Of a DNA stretch of 64,000 nucleotides, positions 39,449 through 50,440 are shown piece after piece (position 1 is the first letter of the stretch; the number at the start of each line of letters is the position of its first letter). The notes under the pieces are model-generated. The model was not told the DNA's origin, made no database searches, and saw only the letters and a list, made by a program, of their open reading frames with translations. The position numbers and the translations under genes are program-made. This stretch comes from Maricaulaceae bacterium (GTDB lineage: Bacteria > Pseudomonadota > Alphaproteobacteria > Caulobacterales > Maricaulaceae), in contig JAHCJP010000001.1 of NCBI GenBank assembly GCA_026126205.1, forward strand, positions 434,001 through 498,000, read 5' to 3'.

Positions 39449-40225
39449 TCACGCCGCGTCCTTCGTAAAGCGGTCATAGCCCTCGGCCTCCAGCTCGCGG
39501 GCCAGCTCCGGCCCGCCGGAGGCGGCGATGCGCCCGGCGGCCATTACATGCACGCGGTCGGGCGCGATATGGTCCAGAAGGCGCTGGTAATGGGTGATGA
39601 CCAGCATGCCGCGTTCCGGGCCTCTGAGCGCGTTGACGCCGTCGGCGACCACTTTCAGCGCGTCGATGTCCAGCCCGGAGTCGGTCTCATCGAGGATCAG
39701 GAAGCGCGGCGAAAGCACCAGCGCCTGCAGAATCTCCAGCCGCTTCTTCTCGCCGCCGGAAAAGCCGACGTTCACGGGCCGCCGCAACATTTCGGTGGAA
39801 ATATTTAATTGAGCAGCCTTTTCCCGAACCAGTTTCATGAATTCCGGCGCCGCCATGTCGGCCTCGCCGCGCGCCTTGCGCTGGGCGTTCAGCGCTTCCT
39901 TCAGGAAGGTCAGGATCGGCACGCCGGGGATCTCCACCGGGTACTGGAAGCTGAGGAACAGCCCCTTCGCCGCCCGCTCCTCCGGCGCCATCGCCGCAAG
40001 ATCGCCGCCCAGAAAGCGCGCGGAACCTCCGGTGATCTCATAGCCCTCGCGGCCGGTCAGCACATGCGCCAGCGTCGACTTGCCGGACCCGTTCGGCCCC
40101 ATGATGGCGTGCACCTGGCCGGCGGGAACGGAAAGATCGACCCCGTTCAGGATCGGCTTTTCCGCGCCTTCATCGTCGGTGACGCGCACATGCAGGTTAT
40201 TGATCTCAAGCATCGGGTTTTCCAT
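39449..40225 (-). CDS. sufC: Fe-S cluster assembly ATPase SufC
   Basis: This ABC-type ATPase of the SufBC2D complex drives cluster assembly; it is not a transporter. Its 258 residues include Walker A GPNGSGKST, signature GFSGGEKKR, and Walker B LILDETDSGLD. The start is ATG 40225, with an alternative ATG four codons later (40213, MLEINNLH). Repeat pairs flank it on both sides. Confidence 0.96.
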   Translation of the reverse strand: MENPMLEINNLHVRVTDDEGAEKPILNGVDLSVPAGQVHAIMGPNGSGKSTLAHVLTGREGYEITGGSARFLGGDLAAMAPEERAAKGLFLSFQYPVEIPGVPILTFLKEALNAQRKARGEADMAAPEFMKLVREKAAQLNISTEMLRRPVNVGFSGGEKKRLEILQALVLSPRFLILDETDSGLDIDALKVVADGVNALRGPERGMLVITHYQRLLDHIAPDRVHVMAAGRIAASGGPELARELEAEGYDRFTKDAA

Positions 40226-40245
40226 TCACGCTAACGGGGTGGCGC

Positions 40246-40375
40246 ATCTTATCCCCCCTTGACGGGGAGGGTGGCCGGCGCAGCCGGCCGGGAGGGGTGT
40301 AAAACGGCAGCGGTCGCGGTCCTCACCCCCTCCGTCCGCTTCGCGGACACCTCCCCCGTCAAGGGGGAGGATGGG
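40246..40375. repeat. REP-like inverted module pair between sufB and sufC (copy A2)
   Basis: Two modules of the same family as copy A1 face each other over about 130 bases. Inner stems are 40273-40289 (GGCCGGC-GCA-GCCGGCC) and 40334-40348 (GTCCGC-TTC-GCGGAC). The right module, read on the minus strand, matches the left module of A1 almost base for base except for the inner stem, where both arms differ together so that pairing is kept. Confidence 0.85.
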
Positions 40376-40391
40376 TAAAGAGCAACCTCCA

Positions 40392-41867
<1,476 letters not shown>

Positions 41868-41872
41868 AACGC

Positions 41873-43027
41873 TTACGCGAGCTCCTGAACCGGTTGTTGC
41901 GCCTTGATGCGGGCGTATGCCCGCCCCCAGGCGGCGATGAAACGCTCTATGTCGGTCTCTGTCGTCGTCCAGCCCAGGCTGACGCGGATGGCGCAGCGGG
42001 CCAGCGCCTCGCCGGCGATGGCGGTCAGCGCCCGCCCGGCGGTGGTCTTGCCGGACGAACAGGCCGAGCCGGCGCTGACCTCGACCCCTTCCAGATCCAG
42101 CGCGATCACCTGCATCTCGCCGGGCCAGCCGGGCGCGGCGACGCACAGCGTGTTGGCCAGCCGCGCCGCGCCCTCGCCTATCACATGGGCGTCCGGGCAG
42201 TGTTTGCGAACCCCGTCCGCGGCGCGGTCGCGCAGCGCGGCCAGGCCCTCGAACAGTTCAAGATCGCGCACCGCGGCCTCGGCGGCGGCGGCGAAACCGG
42301 CGATGCCGGCGACATTCTCGGTGCCGTCGCGGCGGCCCTTTTCCTGCCCGCCGCCCTTGCGCGGGCGCGAGAACGGCGCGTCGCAGGACAGCACCAGCGC
42401 GCCTACCCCCTGCGGCCCGCCGGCCTTGTGCGCCGACAGCGCGGCGTAGGCGGCGCCGGAGGCGGCGAAATCGAACTCGAACTTGCCCAGCGCCTGCACA
42501 GCGTCGATGTGCAGCAGGCCCCCGGCCTCGCCCAGCATGCGCCCGGCCTCGGCATAGGGCTGGATCACGCCGGTTTCGTTATTCGCCGCCTGCAGGCACA
42601 CGAACGGGGTTCCGTCGGCTTCGGCGCTCCAGCGCGCCAAGCGCTGCGCCAGCCAGTCCAGATCCGCCGTTCCGTCCTTGCGTGGCGGCAGGAATTCGAC
42701 CGGCAGGTTCGTCGCCGCGGCGCAGCGTGAGACCGCGTCATGCTCCATCGCCGAAACGATGATGCGTTTGATCTGACCCGTCGCCACCGCACCTTCGATG
42801 GCGAGATTGTTCGCCTCCGTCCCGCCGCCGGTGAAGATCACGTCTTCCGCCCGCGCGCAGACGAGGCGGGCCAGCGTGGCCCGCGCCTGTTCGACCAGCG
42901 CCCGCGCCGCCCGGCCCGAGGCGTGGACAGAGGACGGATTTCCCGCCCGCTCCAGCGCGCGCAGCATCGCGGCCCCGGCCTCGGGGCGCAGCGGCGTCGT
43001 GGCGTTATGATCCAGATAGACGCTCAT
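41873..43027 (-). CDS. Cysteine desulfurase (class I, IscS/NifS type)
   Basis: This PLP-dependent enzyme converts cysteine to alanine and enzyme-bound persulfide. It has 384 residues. The N-terminal YLDHNATTP and the PLP Lys in [11 protein letters not shown] are clear. The active-site Cys lies in a mobile loop, [11 protein letters not shown], the class I pattern. It follows iscR and precedes sufB, so the operon encodes two desulfurases of different class. The class I enzyme may also serve tRNA thiolation. Confidence 0.94.
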   Translation of the reverse strand: MSVYLDHNATTPLRPEAGAAMLRALERAGNPSSVHASGRAARALVEQARATLARLVCARAEDVIFTGGGTEANNLAIEGAVATGQIKRIIVSAMEHDAVSRCAAATNLPVEFLPPRKDGTADLDWLAQRLARWSAEADGTPFVCLQAANNETGVIQPYAEAGRMLGEAGGLLHIDAVQALGKFEFDFAASGAAYAALSAHKAGGPQGVGALVLSCDAPFSRPRKGGGQEKGRRDGTENVAGIAGFAAAAEAAVRDLELFEGLAALRDRAADGVRKHCPDAHVIGEGAARLANTLCVAAPGWPGEMQVIALDLEGVEVSAGSACSSGKTTAGRALTAIAGEALARCAIRVSLGWTTTETDIERFIAAWGRAYARIKAQQPVQELA

Positions 43028-43033
43028 CCGGGC

Positions 43034-43510
43034 TTACTCGGCTACCGCCTCCAGCGGGCGTGGCGCGCCCTTGCGCGGCGCCCCGGCGCAGGCGGCGCCC
43101 ATCACCCGCCCCTCGACCACATCGGCCAGGCTGACCGAGTTCAGGAACAGGTAGATATGCCGCCCCAGCTCGTCCCACAGGTCGTGGGTGATGCAACGTT
43201 TGCCGGTTTTCAGGCAACCGCGCGATTCGCCGTGGCAGCGCGTGGCGTCGATCGGCTCGTCCACGGCCAGGATCACATCTGAAATGCGCGTTTCGGCGGC
43301 GCTGCGCGCCAGGCTGTAGCCGCCGCCGGGGCCGCGCGCGCTTTTCACCACGCCGGCGCGGCGCAGCTTGGCGAACAGCTGCTCCAGATAGGACAGCGAT
43401 ATCGCCTGGCGCGAGGCGATATCGGCCAGCGTCACCGGTCCGTCGGCGTCGCGTGACGCCAGATCCGCCATCGCCATCACCGCATAGCGGCCGCGGGTGC
43501 TGAGTTTCAT
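43034..43510 (-). CDS. iscR: Rrf2-family transcriptional regulator IscR
   Basis: This winged-helix repressor senses Fe-S status and is expected to control the whole isc/suf operon it heads. It has 158 residues. The N-terminal helix-turn-helix (MKLSTRGRYAVMAM, then SYLEQLFAKLRRAG) is typical. The [2Fe-2S] ligands are C92, C99 and C106, followed by a His at 109 (CITHDLW). ATG 43510 is the family start, although the frame runs open upstream. Confidence 0.95.
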   Translation of the reverse strand: MKLSTRGRYAVMAMADLASRDADGPVTLADIASRQAISLSYLEQLFAKLRRAGVVKSARGPGGGYSLARSAAETRISDVILAVDEPIDATRCHGESRGCLKTGKRCITHDLWDELGRHIYLFLNSVSLADVVEGRVMGAACAGAPRKGAPRPLEAVAE

Positions 43511-43733
43511 GGCCGTTCGCTCCCTTGCAGGCGCTTGAAAAGCTCGCATTTTGCGCGCGCCCCGTGTTATAGGGCGCGCCTCGCCCGGCCCGGGGACGCC
43601 GCGCCAAGCCATCCAGCGCGATTACCCGAGTCAGGCAGTCAGGTTTTTGAACGTGGTAAAATACCGCTTTCCCGCGTTCAACCCCTGAATAACCAACCGA
43701 TGCAGTAAAGACAACCAAAACAGGCGCGACACA
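43511..43733. promoter_or_regulatory. Divergent promoter region for iscR-suf and the hydrolase gene
   Basis: These 223 bases contain no gene. On the minus strand TATAAC (about 43566-43571), flanked by an 8-bp inverted repeat (GCGCGCCC ... GGGCGCGC), lies about 55 bases upstream of iscR and could be a -10 element inside an operator-like palindrome. An AT-rich stretch (GGTAAAATACC, near 43655) lies nearer the hydrolase gene. Binding by IscR is plausible but I cannot match a consensus with confidence. Confidence 0.4.
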
Positions 43734-44399
43734 ATGCCCGACGTGATCATCACCGGCCCGGCCGGCCGGCTTGAAGGCAAGTACAGCCCCGGAGAGGGCG
43801 AGGCGCCGCCGATCGCGCTGATCCTGCACCCGCACCCGAAGGGCGGCGGGCACATGGAAAACCCGACATCGCTGATGATGTACGACCTGTTCCGCAAGCG
43901 CGGCTTCGCCACCCTGCGCTTCAATTTCCGCGGCGTCGGGCGCAGCCAGGGCGCCTTCGACCAGGGCATGGGCGAGCTCTCGGACGCGGCCACGGCGCTG
44001 GACTGGATCCAGGCCTATAACCAGAACGCGCCCTTCTGCTGGGTGGCGGGCCATTCCTTCGGGGCCTGGATCGGCATGCAATTGCTGATGCGGCGGCCGG
44101 AGATCGCGGGCTTCATCTCAGTCGCGCCGCCCACCAACATGTATGACTTCACCTTCCTCGCCCCCTGCCCGGCGTCGGGCATCATCATCCATGGCGGCAA
44201 GGACGTGATCGTGCCCTATGACGACATGGAGCGGACGATGGCCAAGGTGCGCTCGCAGAAGGGCATCGAGATCACCAAGCACCTGGTGCCGGAGGCCGGG
44301 CATCTGTTCCGCGACCATCTGGAAGAGCTGGAGCGCATCTGCGCCGACTATCTCGACATGCGCCTGCCCATCGTGCGCAAGGAGCGCCCGGTCGGCTGA
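43734..44399 (+). CDS. Alpha/beta hydrolase
   Basis: This 221-residue cytoplasmic protein has an alpha/beta hydrolase fold. The nucleophile elbow is GHSFGAW near residue 105. The LHPHPKGGGHMENP loop and NFRGVGRSQG motif place it in the small family of alphaproteobacterial hydrolases often annotated as dienelactone hydrolase-like. The acid is probably in HGGKDVIVP and the His in PEAGHLF. The substrate is unknown. Confidence 0.88.
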   Translation: MPDVIITGPAGRLEGKYSPGEGEAPPIALILHPHPKGGGHMENPTSLMMYDLFRKRGFATLRFNFRGVGRSQGAFDQGMGELSDAATALDWIQAYNQNAPFCWVAGHSFGAWIGMQLLMRRPEIAGFISVAPPTNMYDFTFLAPCPASGIIIHGGKDVIVPYDDMERTMAKVRSQKGIEITKHLVPEAGHLFRDHLEELERICADYLDMRLPIVRKERPVG

Positions 44400-46702
<2,303 letters not shown>

Positions 46703-46734
46703 GGTCTGCTCGCATCATACACGCGGCGTGTTTC

Positions 46735-46872
46735 CACTCCCTCCCCCTGCGGGGGGTGAGGCGCGTCACGAAAGGCTGAAAGCCTTTCGGCGTCGAACGG
46801 GGTGGGGGGCGAAACAACGCGCAGCTTCACCCCACCCTGACCCTCCCCTCCAGGGGAGGGGAAAGGTTTGTG
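46735..46872. repeat. REP-like palindromic element downstream of katG (copy A3)
   Basis: This is a related repeat pair in the 357-base gap after katG. The left module has CTCCCTCCCCCTGCGGGGGG, a perfect 9-bp inner stem (46769-46789, CGAAAGGCT-GAA-AGCCTTTCG), then a GGGGTGGGGGG arm. The right module reads CACCCCACCC and CCTCCCCTCCAGGGGAGGGG. It shares the architecture, but not the precise sequence, of copies A1 and A2. Confidence 0.75.
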
Positions 46873-46974
46873 CTACTGACGATCTGCATGCGGCCGCAAG
46901 AGTGTCCGTGCGGGTTTTACGGGTTCTGACCCCAGGCCAGGGCGGACTCGCAAAGACGTGATCGCCAAGTGATT

Positions 46975-47020
46975 GGCCGCCGCCGGGCGACGGGGTTAAC
47001 TCCCCTTCCCCGCGGCGGCC
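46975..47020 (+). terminator. Possible terminator-like double hairpin before the YciI-like gene
   Basis: Nine-base arms GGCCGCCGC (46975-46983) and GCGGCGGCC (47012-47020) enclose a second small stem (GGGG-TTAAC-TCCC). Only TTTCCC follows, so this is a weak terminator at best. It may end katG transcripts about 270 bases downstream, or act in the leader of the next gene. Nothing else is seen between the repeat and position 47059. Confidence 0.4.
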
Positions 47021-47059
47021 TTTCCCATTCCGCCGCGCCCGCGATCATGGGAGGCGGCG

Positions 47060-47464
47060 ATGACCGCACCGATCCGCAATATGTTCTGCGCCTTGCTGGC
47101 CGCGGCGGCGCTTTCCGCCCCGGCGCTGGCGGCTGAGGATGAGGGCGAGGCCGCCTATGGCCTTTACGCCATCGTCTACAGCCGCGGGCCGGGCTGGGAC
47201 GACAGCCGCGCCTTCCTTGAACAGGATCTGCGCCCGCATGGCGCCTATCTGGCCGGACTGCACCGCGACGGACGCCTGCTGGCCGCCGGGCCGCTGTTCG
47301 GCCCCGAAGGCGGCCTGGTGATCCTGCGCGCGCAAAGCCTTGAAGAGGCCGAGGCGATGATGGCCGAAGACCCGGCGGTGCTGAACGGCGTGTTCACGGG
47401 CGAGGTGCGCGAATGGCGTACGCGCTTCGTTTCCGAAGACCCTCTGCCCGCAACGCTGCGTTAG
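47060..47464 (+). CDS. Exported YciI-like (YCII-domain) protein
   Basis: This protein has 134 residues. A signal peptide (about 1-24, ending APALAA) is followed by a dimeric ferredoxin-like YCII domain: YAIVYSRGPGWDD, LRPHGAYLAGLHRDGRLLAAGP, and the DPAVLNGVFTGEVREWR end. The conserved His and Asp of the putative active site are present. Function unknown. The start at 47060 has a GGGAGG ribosome-binding site. Its TAG stop is formed by the TA target site plus the first base of the inserted element that follows. Confidence 0.82.
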   Translation: MTAPIRNMFCALLAAAALSAPALAAEDEGEAAYGLYAIVYSRGPGWDDSRAFLEQDLRPHGAYLAGLHRDGRLLAAGPLFGPEGGLVILRAQSLEEAEAMMAEDPAVLNGVFTGEVREWRTRFVSEDPLPATLR

Positions 47465-47730
47465 GCTCTGTGGCCAGTTAGCACGAGAGCCGCGATGGGA
47501 GCGAAAATGGCCGGATGGAAGGAAAGACGCGAAGAGCTTATCGGGAATACGGGCGAGCGGCTTGACGCGCCAGCCGGCCATTTTCGCCCCACCCCATCGG
47601 GGCGCGCCGTATTCGCCCGCCCGGGGCGTCGAGCCGCTTGGACGATGTCCCTGCATCGCCCTGCCGTCCCTCCTGCCGGATCGGACGAATCCGGCGGCGT
47701 CCCGGCCGCGCGGTAACTGGCCACAGAGCC
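47464..47730. mobile_element. 267-bp MITE-like element with 17-bp perfect terminal inverted repeats and TA duplication
   Basis: The element begins GGCTCTGTGGCCAGTTA and ends with its exact reverse complement. It is bordered on both sides by TA (47462-47463 and 47731-47732), a target duplication used by Tc1/mariner-IS630 and some IS5-type elements. No transposase is encoded, so it would be mobilised in trans. Inside lies a 14-bp perfect inverted repeat (47501-47514 with 47574-47587, near-perfect over 21 bases) and another of 11/13 (47555-47567 with 47627-47639), so the single strand folds strongly. An open frame across it on the minus strand looks incidental. Confidence 0.8.
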
Positions 47731-48833
47731 TAGGCGGCGCTGGCGCGCCTGCCCCCGGTCAGCGGGCGCGGAACGCCGGTCGTCGAAGGCAGGCTCAGCG
47801 GCAGGGCGCGCACCGAGCGCGCGGCAAGATAGGCGAAGGCCTCGGCCTCGATCAGGTCGCCGCGCCAGCCGGCGGCCTCCACCGGCTCCGCCGGCGCGCC
47901 GGCGAATTCGCCCAGCATCGCCATCAGAACAGGGTTTTTCCTGCCCCCTCCCGTCGCCAGCACCCGGCGCGGCGCGCCCATGCTCAAAATCGCCGCCGCC
48001 GCCGTTCGGGCGCTGAACGCAGTTAAGGTCGCCGCCCCGTCTTCGGGCGACAGGCCCTGCACGGGATCAAGTGAAAAATCCCAACGATCCAGAGACTTTG
48101 GCGGCGCTTTCTCAAAAAATGGATGATCCAGCAGCGCCGCCAGCGCGGCGTCGTTCACGCGCCCGGCGCGGGCCAGCGCCCCGTCCTTGTCATAGGGCCG
48201 GCCGATGGTGCGTTCGCACCAGGCGTCGATCAGGCCGCTGGCCGGGCCGGTGTCGAAGGCCGACGGCTCCGCCCCCGGCGCAATCCATGTCACATTGGCC
48301 ACGCCGCCGAGATTGAGCACCGCCAGCGGGCCTTCGATTCCCGACATCCGCGCCAGCGCGGCGTGATACAGCGGCGCCAGCGGCGCCCCCTGCCCGCCGG
48401 CCGCCATGTCGGCGCCGCGAAAATCGTAGATCACGTCTATGCCGGTGGCGCGCGCCAGCGCCGCGCCATCGCCGATCTGGCGCGTGGCGCCGGGCGCTTC
48501 TGCTTGCGGGGCGCGGTGCAGCACCGTCTGGCCGTGAAAGCCGATCAGGTCGATATCGGCGGGCGTCAGCCCGGCGGCGTCCAGCACGCGGGCTGTCGCC
48601 TCGGCATGGGTGGCGGTCAGCACCGCCTCGGCGGCGGAAAAATCCGGCTCCGGCCCGGAAAAGCGCCAGACAAGGGCCGCCTTCACCGCCGCTTTCAGCG
48701 CCGCACGCTCGGCCTCTGTATAGGGGCGCTCCGCCCCCGGGCCGAAAGCGGCGACCGTCTCGCCATCGGTTTCGATCAGCGCCGCATCCACCCCGTCAAG
48801 CGAGGTGCCGCTCATCAACCCGATCACGCGCAT
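47730..48833 (-). CDS. anmK: Anhydro-N-acetylmuramic acid kinase
   Basis: This enzyme phosphorylates and opens 1,6-anhydro-MurNAc, recycling products of lytic transglycosylases. It has 367 residues. Motifs are GLMSGTSLDGVDAAL at the N-terminus, GFHGQTVLH near residue 95, and NLGGVANVTWI. The ATG at 48833 is chosen; the two codons upstream are CTG and TTG. Its TAG stop uses the TA beside the inserted element. It fits with the transglycosylase-like gene at 24973 and the amidase at 60279. Confidence 0.95.
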   Translation of the reverse strand: MRVIGLMSGTSLDGVDAALIETDGETVAAFGPGAERPYTEAERAALKAAVKAALVWRFSGPEPDFSAAEAVLTATHAEATARVLDAAGLTPADIDLIGFHGQTVLHRAPQAEAPGATRQIGDGAALARATGIDVIYDFRGADMAAGGQGAPLAPLYHAALARMSGIEGPLAVLNLGGVANVTWIAPGAEPSAFDTGPASGLIDAWCERTIGRPYDKDGALARAGRVNDAALAALLDHPFFEKAPPKSLDRWDFSLDPVQGLSPEDGAATLTAFSARTAAAAILSMGAPRRVLATGGGRKNPVLMAMLGEFAGAPAEPVEAAGWRGDLIEAEAFAYLAARSVRALPLSLPSTTGVPRPLTGGRRASAA

Positions 48834-48908
48834 CAGCAAAAGCCTTTCCGCCCGCGCCGGGCGCCGTTAAAACGGCCCCGCCGCAACCCGCCGACGAAAG
48901 CCGCATCC

Positions 48909-50153
48909 ATGAGCGATTACAAGTCCGATCTGGTCCGCACTCTGGTCGAACGCGGCTATCTGTATCAAGCCACCGACATAGAGGGGCTGGACGCTGCGGC
49001 GGCGAAGGGGCCCGTCACCGGCTATATCGGTTTCGATGCCACAGCCAGTTCGCTGCATGTCGGCTCGCTGGTGCAAATCATGATGCTGCGCCGCATGCAG
49101 CAGGCCGGGCACACGCCCATCATCCTGTTTGGCGGCGGCACCAGCAAGATCGGCGACCCCAGCGGCAAGGACAAAAGCCGCTCCATGCTCAGCCACGAAC
49201 AGATCCAGGCCAACAAGGACGGCATCTTGCAACCGTTCGGCAAGCTGCTGGACATGGGCAAGGCCGTCGTCGCAGACAATGACGACTGGCTGTCGCAATT
49301 CGGCTATCTCGACTTCCTGCGCGAATACGGAACCCATTTCACCATCAACCGCATGCTGACCTTCGACTCGGTGAAGTCGCGGCTGGAGCGCGAACAGCCG
49401 CTGACCTTCCTCGAGTTCAACTACATGCTGCTGCAGGCGGTGGATTTTCTGGAGCTGAGCCGCCGCCATGGCTGCGCCTTGCAGCTCGGCGGCGCCGACC
49501 AGTGGGGCAATATCGTCAACGGGGTGGAGCTGTGCCGCCGCGTCGACGGCAAGGAGGTGTTCGGCTTCACCACGCCGCTGATCACCACCGCGTCCGGCGC
49601 CAAGATGGGCAAGACCGCTGAGGGCGCGGTGTGGCTGAACGCCGACATGCGCAGCCCCTATGACTACTGGCAGTTCTGGCGCAACACCGAGGACGCCGAT
49701 GTCGGCCGTTTCCTGCGTCTGTTCACCGACCTGCCGCTCGCCGAAATCGCGCGGCTGGAGGCGTTGCAGGGCGCTGAGATCAACGAGGCCAAGATCGTGC
49801 TGGCCAACACCGCCACCGCCATGCTGCACCGGGAACCGGCGGCGAAGCAAGCGGAGGAGGCGGCGAAGGCCGCCTTCGTCGAAGGGCGCCTGTCAGCGAA
49901 CCTGCCGACGGTGGATTTGATTATTGATAAATTCCCTAAATCACGCACCACCGCGGCGCTGGTTTACGAAGCTAAGCTGACGACATCAATGAAGGAGGCC
50001 AAGCGGAAGATCGCCGAGGGCGCGGTGCGCATCAATGATGAGCGCATAACCGAGTCGCGGGACCATACATATGGTGAAGTCCTGGCCGATGTGCGGGCGT
50101 TCAAGGTCCAGCTCGGCAAACGCATCGTGCTGCTCAAACCAGTGAAGAAATAA
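48909..50153 (+). CDS. tyrS: Tyrosyl-tRNA synthetase
   Basis: This class I enzyme charges tRNA-Tyr. It has 414 residues. The HIGH-type motif reads LHVGSL near residue 51 and the KMSKS-type motif is KMGKT near 236. A C-terminal S4-like RNA-binding domain includes EAKRKIAEGAVRINDERI. ATG 48909 begins the homologous sequence (MSDYKSDLVRTL). It is divergent from anmK by 75 bases. Confidence 0.97.
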   Translation: MSDYKSDLVRTLVERGYLYQATDIEGLDAAAAKGPVTGYIGFDATASSLHVGSLVQIMMLRRMQQAGHTPIILFGGGTSKIGDPSGKDKSRSMLSHEQIQANKDGILQPFGKLLDMGKAVVADNDDWLSQFGYLDFLREYGTHFTINRMLTFDSVKSRLEREQPLTFLEFNYMLLQAVDFLELSRRHGCALQLGGADQWGNIVNGVELCRRVDGKEVFGFTTPLITTASGAKMGKTAEGAVWLNADMRSPYDYWQFWRNTEDADVGRFLRLFTDLPLAEIARLEALQGAEINEAKIVLANTATAMLHREPAAKQAEEAAKAAFVEGRLSANLPTVDLIIDKFPKSRTTAALVYEAKLTTSMKEAKRKIAEGAVRINDERITESRDHTYGEVLADVRAFKVQLGKRIVLLKPVKK

Positions 50154-50235
50154 CCTCCGCTTCCCGGCCCCGCGCAGGATAAAGCGTAGCCGACAACGCT
50201 TCACACCCTCCCCCGGATGACTGCGTGATCTGGAG

Positions 50236-50363
50236 CCCTCGCCCTTCGTGGCCCGGCCCAAGGGCCGGGACTCCTCAGGGTGAGGGTGTATGTAGATTCA
50301 ATACCTTACCCCTCATCCTGAGGTGCGAGCCGCCACAGGCGGCGAGCCACGAAGGATGAGGGG
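50236..50363. repeat. Pair of opposed REP-like palindromes after tyrS (family B)
   Basis: In the 287-base gap between tyrS and the AsmA-like gene lie two copies of one unit in opposite orientation: 50236-50286 and 50309-50363. The consensus is CCTCAYCCTGAGG, a variable central stem, then CCACGAAGGRYGAGG. The central stem is CCCGGCC-CAA-GGGCCGGG-like in one copy and GAGCCGCC-ACA-GGCGGCGAGC-like in the other. This type is common in alphaproteobacterial intergenic DNA. Nothing else is seen in the gap. Confidence 0.8.
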
Positions 50364-50440
50364 CGGCCGGAGAGCAGCGAACAGAGATTTCACAAGGCAC
50401 TTTTTGGATCCGCCGCGTCTGCGAGAGCAATGCTGGCGCC

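Noticed and set aside
46728-46961. Small open frame over the repeat after katG
   Set aside because: It consists mostly of the palindromic repeat, with no ribosome-binding site or homology.
47461-47724. Open frame across the MITE-like element as a possible transposase remnant
   Set aside because: No DDE/DDD or helix-turn-helix pattern is visible and the frame follows the inverted repeats.
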